A stretch of 64,000 nucleotides of DNA from Salinilacustrithrix flava (GTDB lineage: Bacteria; Actinomycetota; Acidimicrobiia; Acidimicrobiales; Salinilacustritrichaceae): positions 124,001-188,000 of the forward strand of contig NZ_CP133888.1 in the NCBI RefSeq assembly GCF_041228405.1. The letters are read 5' to 3'. The notes under the pieces are model-generated. The model was given only the letters and a program-made list of their open reading frames with translations, made no database searches and was not told where the DNA came from. A program made the position numbers and the translations under genes. Shown here in pieces: positions 30,972-38,671 of this stretch; position 1 is the first letter of the stretch; each line of letters starts with the position of its first letter.

Positions 30972-32612
30972 TCAGCGGGCCTTGCCAGGCCCCGCGATCT
31001 CGTAGATCGTCGTCGACCCGCTCACCTCGTTGCCGACGACCAGCAGCGGCTTGCCGTTCGGGCTGTCGGCGGCCGGGATGAAGGTGAGCCCCTCCGGGCC
31101 GAGATCACCGGCTTCGGGGGTCTCGGCGTCCTGGCCGAAGTCACGGTTGTTGACGTAGGTGACGAAGAAGGGATTCTTCGGCGAGGTGATGTCGTAGACC
31201 ATCACGCCGCCGACCCGCTCGAGCCCGATGAACGCGTACGTCTTGCCGTACGCCCTGCCGATCTCGACACCCTCCGGCTCCGGACCCTTGTTGTCGCTCC
31301 GGCTCTCGAAGGACCCGTTCTCGTCGTTGTTCGAGTTGAAGTCCTCGGGCAGCAGCGCTGCCGTGATCTGCTCGAACTGGTCGCCGCTGTCGAACACCAG
31401 CTCCCCGGCCGAGTCCCAGATGGAGAACGACCGCCCACCGAAGCTGTACAGGTCGTCGACAGGACCAGGCTCGCCGTAGTACGAGGTCGTCACAGTGAGT
31501 CGCCCGAGGTTCTCGTCAGCGTCGATGTCGTCGTCGAACCCGTCGAGCACGTAGCCGAAGTCGTCTTCGAGGTCCTTCACCCGGGATTCCTCGACGTAGC
31601 AGTCGTACTCGCGCGCGTCACCCTCGTTGGCCGACACGATGTAGGTCTTGTTGCCGTGCTCGTAGGCGTCGATGGCATCGGGCTGGTACATGCCGTTGAC
31701 CGGCCAGGTGGCGATGTTGATGGTCGAGTCGCCCTTCGGATCGCGATCCGACGCGTCGAGGCCGTTGCCCGGCAGCGAGTGGTCCTTGAGACCGAGCGGA
31801 GCGATGTCGGTCACCGTGGCGGTCGCGAGGTCGACGATCGCGAGCGCGTTGTTCTCCTGCAGCGAGACCCAGGCCGTCGTCGAGTCCGCGTCGATCGCCA
31901 CGTACTCCGGCTCGAGGTCCTCGGACACGCTGGCGCCCGGGCCGAAGATCCGGACGCCCGCGTCGCGCAGTGCATCGGCCTGACCGTCGAACGCATGGAA
32001 GTCCGCCGTCGCCACCGTGAGACCGTCGACGTCGATGATGCTGATCGAGCCTTCGGGGTCGATGTCACCGTCGCAGTAGCCGCTCGGTTCCCCCTCGTTG
32101 GCCACGACGATCCGAGCGCCGTCCGGCGTGAAGGTGAGCATGTCGGGCAGGGCTCCGACCTCGAGAGGGGTCCCGAAGGGCAGGAGGCTCACAGCGTCGA
32201 AGAGCTCCACGGAACCGGGCGCGTGCTTGTCCGGAGCCTGCACCGCGGCGGCGACGAGGCCATCACGAACGGCGACGCTGTTGATCTCCGCCCCGTCCTC
32301 GGCGAGCTCGGCGGTGATCGTGCCGACCGCCACCGGGGTCGCCGGGGCCGAGATGTCGAGCACGTCGATCCGGCCGGCCTGGGCGTTCACGACGAAGAGC
32401 CGCTCCGTCCCGGCGTCGTAGGCGACGATCTCCGCAGCGCTGGTGTCGAACTCGCTCTCGGGCCCGACGTAGGTGCCGATCGGCTCGAGGGTGATCCGCT
32501 CCGAGCCGGGCTTGGCGCCTGCGGGCAGTCCGGTGGCGACGAGCGTGATGCCGAGGGTGGCGGCGGCGAGGGCTGGCAGCCCGCGCCGCAGGCTTCGTGT
32601 GGGTGGGGTCAT
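30972..32612 (-). CDS. Secreted choice-of-anchor I/esterase-like beta-propeller protein
   Basis: A 546-residue protein. A Sec signal peptide (LRRGLPALAAATLGITLVATGLPAGA) precedes a beta-propeller rich in repeated VxDLxT-type strands: RLFVVNAQAGRIDVLDIS, RIVVANEGEPSGYCDGDIDPEGSISIIDVD, TAWVSLQENNALAIVDLATATV, KTYIVSANEGDAREYD and the C-terminal FVTYVNNRDFGQDAETPEAGDLGPEG. This is the choice-of-anchor I family; relatives are often annotated as alkaline phosphatases or phytase-like. No anchor motif is seen at the C terminus. The many acidic loops suggest Ca2+ binding. Confidence 0.8.
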   Translation of the reverse strand: MTPPTRSLRRGLPALAAATLGITLVATGLPAGAKPGSERITLEPIGTYVGPESEFDTSAAEIVAYDAGTERLFVVNAQAGRIDVLDISAPATPVAVGTITAELAEDGAEINSVAVRDGLVAAAVQAPDKHAPGSVELFDAVSLLPFGTPLEVGALPDMLTFTPDGARIVVANEGEPSGYCDGDIDPEGSISIIDVDGLTVATADFHAFDGQADALRDAGVRIFGPGASVSEDLEPEYVAIDADSTTAWVSLQENNALAIVDLATATVTDIAPLGLKDHSLPGNGLDASDRDPKGDSTINIATWPVNGMYQPDAIDAYEHGNKTYIVSANEGDAREYDCYVEESRVKDLEDDFGYVLDGFDDDIDADENLGRLTVTTSYYGEPGPVDDLYSFGGRSFSIWDSAGELVFDSGDQFEQITAALLPEDFNSNNDENGSFESRSDNKGPEPEGVEIGRAYGKTYAFIGLERVGGVMVYDITSPKNPFFVTYVNNRDFGQDAETPEAGDLGPEGLTFIPAADSPNGKPLLVVGNEVSGSTTIYEIAGPGKAR

Positions 32613-32619
32613 GGGGCGG

Positions 32620-32625
32620 AACGTA
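32620..32625 (-). promoter_or_regulatory. -10 element of the beta-propeller gene
   Basis: Minus-strand TACGTT ends seven bases before the ATG at 32612. Confidence 0.5.
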
Positions 32626-32746
32626 GGAAGCGGTCCTGAACGGGTGGCGAGCAGGAGTTGGCGCTCAGGCAACGGTCCAGCGGACAACCGGCGAGCCGCG
32701 ACCAGCGAGGGGACCGATCGACCGACCACGACCGAGGGTGGCCACC

Positions 32747-32752
32747 TAGCCT
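32747..32752 (+). promoter_or_regulatory. -10 element of the 32760 gene
   Basis: TAGCCT ends seven bases before the GTG at 32760; it selects this start over the longer in-frame start at 32658. Confidence 0.5.
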
Positions 32753-32759
32753 CCCGAGC

Positions 32760-32978
32760 GTGCTGGAGGACGGAACCTACGACGCCCTGGTGTTCGACGC
32801 CGACGAGGCCGAGGGCGGCGGCGTGGCGGTCGAGCTCACGATCCTGGCCGGTGAGCACAAGGGCGAGGTCGTGTCCGTGGTGTCCCGCGACTGGCAGGGC
32901 GACGCCCTCGACCTGCTCGGCATCCCGGCCACGCTGGTCGTCACCGGCGGGCGGCCCCAGGTGACCTTCGAAGCCTGA
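32760..32978 (+). CDS. Small beta-rich hypothetical protein
   Basis: A 72-residue protein starting VLEDGTYDALVFDADEA, with alternating strands (VAVELTILAGEHKGEVVSVV, ATLVVTGGRPQVTF). It resembles a small OB- or SH3-like barrel, but no family is assigned. It is convergent with the HIT gene (12-base gap). Confidence 0.62.
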   Translation: MLEDGTYDALVFDADEAEGGGVAVELTILAGEHKGEVVSVVSRDWQGDALDLLGIPATLVVTGGRPQVTFEA

Positions 32979-32990
32979 TCGAGATCCCGC

Positions 32991-33404
32991 TCAGGCGAGG
33001 TGGGCCCGGAGGCGGGCGGCGACGACGGCGGCGTGCTCGTCGGAGTCGTAGCCGGTGCGGGGCCAGAAGAAGCCCCGGAGGCCGTCACCCTTGGTCCGGG
33101 GCACGACGTGCACGTGCAGGTGCGGGACGCTCTGGCTGACGGTGTTGTTCAGGGCCACGAAGCTGCCCTGCGCGCCGAGCACCTCGACCATGGCCGCGGC
33201 GATGCGCTGGGCCCGCTCGAACAGCGGCCCGACCAGCGCCGCCGGCAGGTCGGGCAGGACCTCGACGTGGTCCCGGGGCACGAGCAGGACGTGGCCGGGG
33301 AAGAGCGGTCGAATGTCGAGGAAGCCAACGGCCACGTCGTCGTCCAGCACGACGTGCGCCGGCGCGTCGCCGGCGACGATGCGACAGAACGTGCACGCGG
33401 CCAT
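32991..33404 (-). CDS. HIT family nucleotide hydrolase/transferase
   Basis: A 137-residue HIT protein with the histidine triad HLHVHVVP, the zinc-type CTFCRIVAGDAPAHVVLDDD N terminus and the PLFPGHVLLVPRDH strand. Such enzymes hydrolyse AMP-lysine, AMP-NH2 or dinucleoside polyphosphates. The ATG at 33404 is chosen since it begins the conserved C-x-x-C segment. The DUF72 gene diverges 39 bases away. Confidence 0.92.
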   Translation of the reverse strand: MAACTFCRIVAGDAPAHVVLDDDVAVGFLDIRPLFPGHVLLVPRDHVEVLPDLPAALVGPLFERAQRIAAAMVEVLGAQGSFVALNNTVSQSVPHLHVHVVPRTKGDGLRGFFWPRTGYDSDEHAAVVAARLRAHLA

Positions 33405-33443
33405 GGCGGCATCCTGCCCGCTGGCGACGGGTACGGGGAGCAC

Positions 33444-34196
33444 GTGGCGCAGGCACGCATCGGCTGCTCGGGGTGGTCCTACAAGGACTGGCGCGGGCCG
33501 GTGTACCCCGAGAAGGCCCCGGCCCGGACCTGGTTCGCCCACTACGCCGAACGCTTCGACACGGTCGAGCTGAACAACACCTTCTACCGCCTGCCCACGC
33601 CGGAGAAGGTCGACGGCTGGCGGGAGCAGGCTCCGCCGGGGTTCACCTACGCGGCCAAGGTCGGCCAGTTCTGCACGCACCGCAAGAAGCTGAAGGACCC
33701 CGAGATCTGGCTGCCGCGCCACCTCGACCGCATCCGTCGCCTCGGCGACCACCTCGGCCCCAACCTCTTCCAGCTGCCACCGAGCTGGCACCGCGACGTG
33801 GCGCGCCTCGAGGCGGTCCTCGAGCGCCTCCCCGGCGACATCCGCTGGGCCGTCGAGCTGCGCGACCCGAGCTGGGTGCACGACGACACCTTCGACGCCC
33901 TCGCCCGCCACGGCGCGGCCCTGTGCCTGCACGACCTGATCGCCGACCACCCGCAGGTGCTCACGACGGACTGGACCTACGTCCGCTACCACGGGCCCGA
34001 CGCGCTGAACCGGCCCTACGACGGCCGCTACGGGACCGAACGGATGGCACGGGACGCCGAGCGGTTCGCGGCCTGGCTCGACGACGGCATCGACGTCTAC
34101 GCGTACTTCAACAACGACTGGTACGGGCACGCCGTGGTCGACGCGCTCGACCTGCGATCGCACCTCGAGGGGACCGGCGCGATGAACGGCGTGTGA
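33444..34196 (+). CDS. DUF72 family TIM-barrel protein
   Basis: A 250-residue protein with the DUF72 pattern: ARIGCSGWSYKDWRGPVYPEKAPARTWFAHYAERFDTVELNNTFYRLP, NLFQLPPSWHRD, the VELRDPSW strand and a C-terminal VYAYFNNDWYGHAVVDALDL. Function is unknown (a TIM barrel, possibly acting on nucleic acids or metabolites). A GGGAG Shine-Dalgarno sequence at 33436-33440 fixes the GTG start. Confidence 0.92.
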   Translation: MAQARIGCSGWSYKDWRGPVYPEKAPARTWFAHYAERFDTVELNNTFYRLPTPEKVDGWREQAPPGFTYAAKVGQFCTHRKKLKDPEIWLPRHLDRIRRLGDHLGPNLFQLPPSWHRDVARLEAVLERLPGDIRWAVELRDPSWVHDDTFDALARHGAALCLHDLIADHPQVLTTDWTYVRYHGPDALNRPYDGRYGTERMARDAERFAAWLDDGIDVYAYFNNDWYGHAVVDALDLRSHLEGTGAMNGV

Positions 34197-34333
34197 ACGA
34201 CGCCACACCATCCGCGCCTGGGCTCGCGCGCAGGACCATGATCGACAGCAGTGTTCGTCCGTTCCTTGGCACGACGACCCGGCCGATCCTCGGCCCCGGC
34301 GATCAGCCGTGCCCTGCGCCCTCAGGAGGCAGC

Positions 34334-35740
34334 ATGACCCCGGACCCCGCACTCGTCATCGACGCGCCCGAGGAGCCGATGCTCCCCGACCTCGACGAGA
34401 CCACCCGCACCCAGGTCGTGCTCGACACGTCGGCCCTCGTCGCCGACCCGGAGGGGGTGCTGCTCGGCTACCCGGGCTGCGACCTCGTCGTGCCGCTGAC
34501 GGTCATCGAGGAGCTCGACGGCCTGAAGAAGCGCCTCGACTCGGTGGGCATGTCGGCGCGCGACGTGCTGCGCCGCATCGAGCGGATCCGCGTGGACGGC
34601 GGCGGCGACCTCGAGACGCCCCAGCCGCTGCCCGGCGGCGCCACGCTGCGCGTGGCACTCAACGGCGTGCAGGTGGGCCTGCTGCGCGAGCACGGCCTCG
34701 ACCCGGACAAGCCCGACAACCGCATCATCGGCACCGCCCTCGGACAGCACTACGACGCGGGACGATCGGTCCGCCTCGTCTCCAACGACACCGGCATGCG
34801 GGTGAAGGCGGCCACGTTCGGCCTCGACTCCTGCGAGCACAACCCCCTGGACGACCTCCGCCAGGGCGACGGCGAGAACGGGTGGCGCGAGCTCCAGGTG
34901 GAACCGGCGGTGGTGGACTCGATCTACGCCGGCGACCTCGACGGCCCCGGCACCGAGGACGTCGTCGCCGCGCTGCGGGTCAACGAGTTCGGCGTGCTCC
35001 ACGCCGGCAGCCAGTCGGCGCTGGTCCGCCGCCACGCCCACGGCCTCGAGCTGGTGGCCAACGACCACCACGCCTGGGACCTGCGCCCCCGCAACAAGGA
35101 GCAGCGCTTCGCCCTCGACCTGCTGCTCGACGACGACGTCAAGGTCGTCGCCCTCGACGGCCCGGCCGGCACGGGCAAGACCCTCACGGCCGTGGCCGCC
35201 GCCCTGCAGCAGGTGGTGGAGGAGCGTCGCTACTCCCGGATCTGCGTGTACCGACCGGTCGTCCCGGTCGGCAAGGCCGACGTCGGCTACCTGCCGGGCA
35301 CGCTCGACGAGAAGCTCGACCCGTGGATGGCGGCCATCACCGACGCGGTCTACGCCCTCACCGGCCCGGACCACACCGGCCGCCGCCAGCGCGAGGACGC
35401 CGCCGAGGTGCTCGACGAGATCCGGGCCCGGGGCCAGCTCACCATGGAGTCGGTCACCCACCTCCGGGGCCGCACCCTGCACTCGAGCTTCGTGATCATC
35501 GACGAGTCCATGAACCTGTCGCCCCAGGTCGGCAAGACGATCCTCACCCGCATCGCGGCCGACTCCAAGGTGGTCTTCACCGGCGACACCAGCCAGATCG
35601 ACGCCGCCTTCCTGTCCGAGCAGACCAACGCGCTCACCGCGCTGGTCACCGCGTTCGCCGGCCAGGACTGCTTCGGCCACGTCCGGCTCCTCCGGGGCGA
35701 GCGCTCCCCCCTGGCCGAGCTGGCCGCCAGACTGCTCTAG
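34334..35740 (+). CDS. PhoH-like protein with PIN domain (PhoH2 type)
   Basis: A 468-residue two-domain protein. The N-terminal PIN nuclease domain covers about residues 30-170 (VVLDTSALVADPEGVLLGYPGCDLVVPLTVIEELDGLKK, with acidic active-site residues, and LVSNDTGMRVKA). The PhoH ATPase domain has Walker A DGPAGTGKTL and Walker B SSFVIIDESMNLSP, plus FTGDTSQID. PhoH2 proteins are RNA helicase/ribonucleases. In mycobacteria phoH2 follows an antitoxin-like phoAT gene; no such gene precedes it here. AGGAGG at 34324-34329 gives strong translation initiation. Confidence 0.93.
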   Translation: MTPDPALVIDAPEEPMLPDLDETTRTQVVLDTSALVADPEGVLLGYPGCDLVVPLTVIEELDGLKKRLDSVGMSARDVLRRIERIRVDGGGDLETPQPLPGGATLRVALNGVQVGLLREHGLDPDKPDNRIIGTALGQHYDAGRSVRLVSNDTGMRVKAATFGLDSCEHNPLDDLRQGDGENGWRELQVEPAVVDSIYAGDLDGPGTEDVVAALRVNEFGVLHAGSQSALVRRHAHGLELVANDHHAWDLRPRNKEQRFALDLLLDDDVKVVALDGPAGTGKTLTAVAAALQQVVEERRYSRICVYRPVVPVGKADVGYLPGTLDEKLDPWMAAITDAVYALTGPDHTGRRQREDAAEVLDEIRARGQLTMESVTHLRGRTLHSSFVIIDESMNLSPQVGKTILTRIAADSKVVFTGDTSQIDAAFLSEQTNALTALVTAFAGQDCFGHVRLLRGERSPLAELAARLL

Positions 35741-35798
35741 GCAAATGCCGCATCTGCCGCATTCTCCTCACCCTCTGTACCAGCGGAAACACCGGCAG

Positions 35799-35804
35799 TA
35801 GTTT
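35799..35804 (+). promoter_or_regulatory. Candidate -10 of the whiB-like gene
   Basis: TAGTTT is followed seven bases later by the first stem of the large leader hairpin. Initiation near 35811 would give a leader of about 79 bases. The -35 is not recognisable. Confidence 0.35.
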
Positions 35805-35807
35805 GGT

Positions 35808-35855
35808 GGTCGTTCGACCACGCGCAGTACAGCCCACTGCCGTGGTCGAACGACC
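35808..35855 (+). promoter_or_regulatory. Leader inverted repeat / paired operators upstream of whiB-like gene
   Basis: GGTCGTTCGACCACG (35808-35822) is exactly complementary to CGTGGTCGAACGACC (35841-35855). The 18-base centre adds GCAGT/ACTGC (35824-35828, 35836-35840), for a stem of about 20 bp with a seven-base loop. Each arm is itself a near palindrome (GTGGTCG-NN-CGACCAC). So the element could be two repressor or activator sites 36 bp apart, or an RNA stem-loop. Confidence 0.6.
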
Positions 35856-35866
35856 GAGAGGGACCA

Positions 35867-35883
35867 GCCGGCCATCGGCCGGC
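35867..35883 (+). promoter_or_regulatory. Second leader hairpin before whiB-like gene
   Basis: GCCGGCC-ATC-GGCCGGC is a perfect 7-bp stem with three-base loop, ending six bases before the ATG at 35890. It would hide the ribosome-binding region. Confidence 0.5.
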
Positions 35884-35889
35884 GAGAGC

Positions 35890-36204
35890 ATGGGGAGAAG
35901 GGCTGTGGACGACGTCGTCGCACTGGGGAGCTGGGCCGGGCAGGACTGGATGGCCAAGGCCGCCTGCGCGGGCAAGACCCGCCTGTTCTTCGCGCCGCTG
36001 GCAGAACGACCGCAGGCCCGGGCCCGCCGGGAGGCCAAGGCGGCAGACCTCTGCCGGGCGTGCCCGTCCCGCACCGCGTGCCGGGACTTCGCCCGGGAGC
36101 GCCGCGAGTTCGGGTACTGGGGCGGCGAGAACGAAGAGGAGCGCACCCGCGCCGGCTTCCCCGTCCCCAACCCCGTCGGCGCCCGGCGCCGCGCCGCCAG
36201 CTAG
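35890..36204 (+). CDS. WhiB-family iron-sulfur transcriptional regulator
   Basis: A 104-residue WhiB protein. Four cysteines (C26, C55, C58, C64; C-x28-C-x2-C-x5-C) ligate the [4Fe-4S] cluster. They are followed by the FGYWGGENEEER beta-turn (G-x-WGG) and a basic C-terminal PVGARRRAAS. WhiB proteins respond to O2, NO or redox and bind the principal sigma factor. The subtype is not clear. The ATG start is supported by the coding pattern; the leader contains two strong hairpins, hinting at controlled expression. Confidence 0.88.
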   Translation: MGRRAVDDVVALGSWAGQDWMAKAACAGKTRLFFAPLAERPQARARREAKAADLCRACPSRTACRDFARERREFGYWGGENEEERTRAGFPVPNPVGARRRAAS

Positions 36205-36248
36205 GTATCCGGGCCCGGGCGATCCGACCGGTTCCCGCCGGAGGTCCG

Positions 36249-36254
36249 TAGCAT
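36249..36254 (+). promoter_or_regulatory. -10 element of the LmeA-like gene
   Basis: TAGCAT ends eight bases before the TTG at 36263, with no Shine-Dalgarno sequence. Confidence 0.45.
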
Positions 36255-36262
36255 CCCCTCCG

Positions 36263-36994
36263 TTGCCCGACACCTCCGACTCCCCCGGCCCTGACCCCGC
36301 CGACGAGCGGCCGCGGATCCCCACCCCGGAGGAGGCGGCCACCTACCGGCCCGCGCACGACCTGTTCGTGGCGCTGCTCGACGTCGTCTCCGAGGCCGCG
36401 CTCGGACGTCCCCTCCGTCCCGAGCTGAAGATCTCACCGACCGGGCTGCTCCGGGGCGAGATCGACCTCGTCAAGCTCGAGCTGCCCGCCTACGCCGTGG
36501 CCGGACTCGTCATCGATCGCTTCATCGTGCGCGCCGAGCACGTCCGGGTCCAGCCGGGTCTGCCCCCGGTGCTGGTGGCCGAGCCGGTCGGCTTCACCTC
36601 GGTGGTCTCCCAGGAGAACGTGGACCGCTGGACCCGGGACCTGCACCTCCCGTTCCGGCTGAAGCTGACCGAGGATGGGGTGGTCACGACCACCGGCTTC
36701 GGAGGCGTCCGCATGGGCGAGGTGGTCACGATGCCCGCCGTCGTCGGCGGGTTCGTGCAGCTGCGGCCGACGAAGGCCTCCCTGCTCGGCGTGCCCACGA
36801 CCCTGGTCCGCTTCCTCCGGGGCTACCTGCCCCTCCCCCCGCTGCCCCGCAGCGCCCGCCTCGACGAGGTCGAGGCCAGCGACGGCGAGCTCGCGCTGTC
36901 CTTCGTCATCGACCGCTTCGAGCAGCCGCTCACGCCCGACGTGTCCGAGCGGATCCGCCAGCTCCTCCAGCTGCCCCTCCCCGGCCTCCGCTGA
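36263..36994 (+). CDS. LmeA-like phospholipid-binding protein (DUF2993)
   Basis: A 243-residue protein with the DUF2993 arrangement of amphipathic strands: LKISPTGLLRGEIDLVKLELPAYAVAGLVIDRFIVRAEHVRVQPG, TSVVSQENVDRWTRDLHLPFRLKL and FVQLRPTKASLLGVPTTL. Mycobacterial LmeA helps mannan maturation and binds lipids in the periplasm. No clear signal peptide is seen here, so it may act on the cytosolic side. Start is a TTG with a -10 eight bases upstream, consistent with a leaderless message. Confidence 0.75.
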   Translation: MPDTSDSPGPDPADERPRIPTPEEAATYRPAHDLFVALLDVVSEAALGRPLRPELKISPTGLLRGEIDLVKLELPAYAVAGLVIDRFIVRAEHVRVQPGLPPVLVAEPVGFTSVVSQENVDRWTRDLHLPFRLKLTEDGVVTTTGFGGVRMGEVVTMPAVVGGFVQLRPTKASLLGVPTTLVRFLRGYLPLPPLPRSARLDEVEASDGELALSFVIDRFEQPLTPDVSERIRQLLQLPLPGLR

Positions 36995-37048
36995 GGTCGC
37001 TCGCGGTCACGGCGAGCGGGGATCCACCGGTGGGGCGCGGCGCGTCCC

Positions 37049-37054
37049 TACCAT
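37049..37054 (+). promoter_or_regulatory. -10 element of the exonuclease gene
   Basis: TACCAT is 27 bases before the ATG at 37082. A G-rich Shine-Dalgarno sequence (GGGGGG) lies just before the start, so this gene has a short leader. Confidence 0.4.
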
Positions 37055-37081
37055 CGGCCCAGCAGAACCGGGGGGTAGCGG

Positions 37082-37696
37082 ATGCGACGACTTCCGATCT
37101 ACGGGCTCGACATCGAGACCGACACGACCGTCGACGGACTCGATCCGAACGTGTCCCGGATCGTTGCGGTCGCCCTGTCGACCGAGCTCGGCGACGAGCT
37201 GTTCGACGGCCCCGAGGACGAGCTGCTGGCCGAGCTCGACCTTCGCCTCGGCGAGCTGGCGCCCGGCGTGCTGGCCACCTGGAACGGCTCCGCCTTCGAC
37301 CTGCCCTTCATCGCCGACCGCGCCGTCCGGTGGCGGCTCCGGCTCGGCCTGCAGCTGGTCCCCGACCCCAGCATCCGCCACCGCCACGACCCCCTCCCCG
37401 GCCACGACTGCTGCTACCGGGCAGCGTGGCACGGCCACGGGCACCTCGACGCGTACCGCGTCTACCGCGACGACGTCGGGCCGGCCCTGCGCATCTCCTG
37501 CTCGCTCAAATCCATCGCCCGCTTCGTCGGGCTGGCACCCCTCGAGGTCGACCGCGAGCGGATCCACGACCTGTCCCGCGAGGCGCTGCACGCCTACGCC
37601 GCGTCCGACGCCCGCCTGGCGCGCGTGCTGGCCGAGCGACGGTGGGCCACCGCGGCACGCCGGATCGACCAGGTCCCCCAGGCCCTCGCCGGGTAG
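37082..37696 (+). CDS. DEDD-type 3'-5' exonuclease domain protein
   Basis: A 204-residue RNase H-fold exonuclease. Exo I is GLDIETDT, exo II is ATWNGSAFDLPFI, and exo III is HAYAASDARL (Y-x3-D type). This resembles the proofreading domain of family B polymerases as a free-standing protein. It would degrade single-stranded or mismatched 3' ends. No polymerase gene is next to it. Start ATG has a GGGGGG run eight bases upstream. Confidence 0.85.
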   Translation: MRRLPIYGLDIETDTTVDGLDPNVSRIVAVALSTELGDELFDGPEDELLAELDLRLGELAPGVLATWNGSAFDLPFIADRAVRWRLRLGLQLVPDPSIRHRHDPLPGHDCCYRAAWHGHGHLDAYRVYRDDVGPALRISCSLKSIARFVGLAPLEVDRERIHDLSREALHAYAASDARLARVLAERRWATAARRIDQVPQALAG

Positions 37697-37706
37697 CGGA
37701 CCCCGC

Positions 37707-38132
37707 TCAGGCGAGCGGGTCGCGGCCAGGCCAGAACTCGGCGAGGTGCTCCGCGAAGGCCGCGCTCGAGGGGCCCTCGGCGTCGAGCGCCGTCAGCACG
37801 CCCTGGAGGATCGCGGCGTAGAAGTCCTCGCCCTCGGGCGGTGAGGCCATCCCGCGCTCCTCGGCCCGCTGGTCGAGGACCTCGGCGACCCGCTGGAACG
37901 CGTGCATGTGGTACTCGACCTGCTCAGCGGGGATGTCGCGCTCCCACAGGAGCTCGTCGCCGGCCGCCGAGCTCCGCCAGGAGGTCACGTAGCTGCGGAA
38001 CACCTCGAGCACCTCAGGGGTGGTGAAGCACTCCCCCGGGGCCATGGCACCGAGCTCCTCGATGACCTCGTCGGCGTAGTCGAGCCACGCGAGGGCACTC
38101 GCTGCACTGACCGGACCGATGACCACTCGCAC
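37707..38132 (-). CDS. Hypothetical helical protein
   Basis: About 141 residues, helical and acidic, with SAASALAWLDYADEVIEELGAM and EYHMHAFQRVAEVLDQRAEERG. No domain recognised. Start uncertain: GTG at 38132 or 38126. It is convergent with the exonuclease gene and lies downstream of another hypothetical gene in the same direction. Confidence 0.6.
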   Translation of the reverse strand: MRVVIGPVSAASALAWLDYADEVIEELGAMAPGECFTTPEVLEVFRSYVTSWRSSAAGDELLWERDIPAEQVEYHMHAFQRVAEVLDQRAEERGMASPPEGEDFYAAILQGVLTALDAEGPSSAAFAEHLAEFWPGRDPLA

Positions 38133-38182
38133 CTGCGCGACGTTGTCATACCGCCGGGCGGTGCACCACCCGGCCGGCGCCG

Positions 38183-38638
38183 CTACGGCTCGAGCGCAAC
38201 CAGCACGTCCTCGACCAGCTCGGCCTCGGTCATGTCCAGCGCCATCGCCACGACCCGCACGATCGTGAGGAGCCCGAGCCACAGGCCGAACATCGAGTCC
38301 TCCAGGCCCTCGCCACCGATCAGGGCCTCCACCGACGGGCGGATCCCCCCGGCCGTGGCCGCCGCCATCGTCATGGTGGTGAGGAGCAGCTCGATGCGGT
38401 CCTCGGGGACGGCGCCGTCGAGGGCGAGGCGGGTCATCAGCTCCGGGGCGACCATGGTCTCCTCGGTCTCGAGCACCATCCGACGCAGCGCCACGGCCGC
38501 CGCGTCCAGCAGGGCGTCGCCGACCGCGATGCCGGTGTGCTCGAGGATCGCCGACTGCAGCACCTGGGCCGCACCGGGACCGTCGGCCTCGATCGCCTGC
38601 AGCTCGAGGGCTTCGCGGATCTGCTCGTGGAGGTCCAT
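38183..38638 (-). CDS. Hypothetical acidic helical protein
   Basis: A 151-residue, almost entirely helical protein (MDLHEQIREALELQAIEADG, then long alanine/leucine-rich helices, ending AELVEDVLVALEP). No family recognised. The start is supported by a TATCGT -10 hexamer seven bases before the ATG. It may be co-transcribed with the gene at 37707. Confidence 0.62.
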   Translation of the reverse strand: MDLHEQIREALELQAIEADGPGAAQVLQSAILEHTGIAVGDALLDAAAVALRRMVLETEETMVAPELMTRLALDGAVPEDRIELLLTTMTMAAATAGGIRPSVEALIGGEGLEDSMFGLWLGLLTIVRVVAMALDMTEAELVEDVLVALEP

Positions 38639-38645
38639 CGGGACG

Positions 38646-38651
38646 ACGATA
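38646..38651 (-). promoter_or_regulatory. -10 element of the 38183-38638 gene
   Basis: Minus-strand TATCGT ends seven bases before the ATG at 38638. Confidence 0.5.
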
Positions 38652-38671
38652 CGAGGGGCCGGCCGCGCTGG

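Noticed and set aside
32613..32760. Pho-box-like direct repeats upstream of the secreted beta-propeller gene
   Set aside because: Only isolated GTTCA-like words are present without the 11-base periodicity of a PhoP/PhoB site.
34200..34333. A missing antitoxin gene before PIN-PhoH
   Set aside because: The 137 bases between the DUF72 stop and phoH hold no credible reading frame with ribosome-binding site or promoter spacing, so no phoAT-like gene is claimed.
35806..35855. GTTCGA and TCGAAC half-sites upstream of the WhiB gene as a LexA box
   Set aside because: The half-sites are not arranged as TCGAAC-N4-GTTCGA; the symmetry belongs to the GTGGTCG-NN-CGACCAC palindromes instead.
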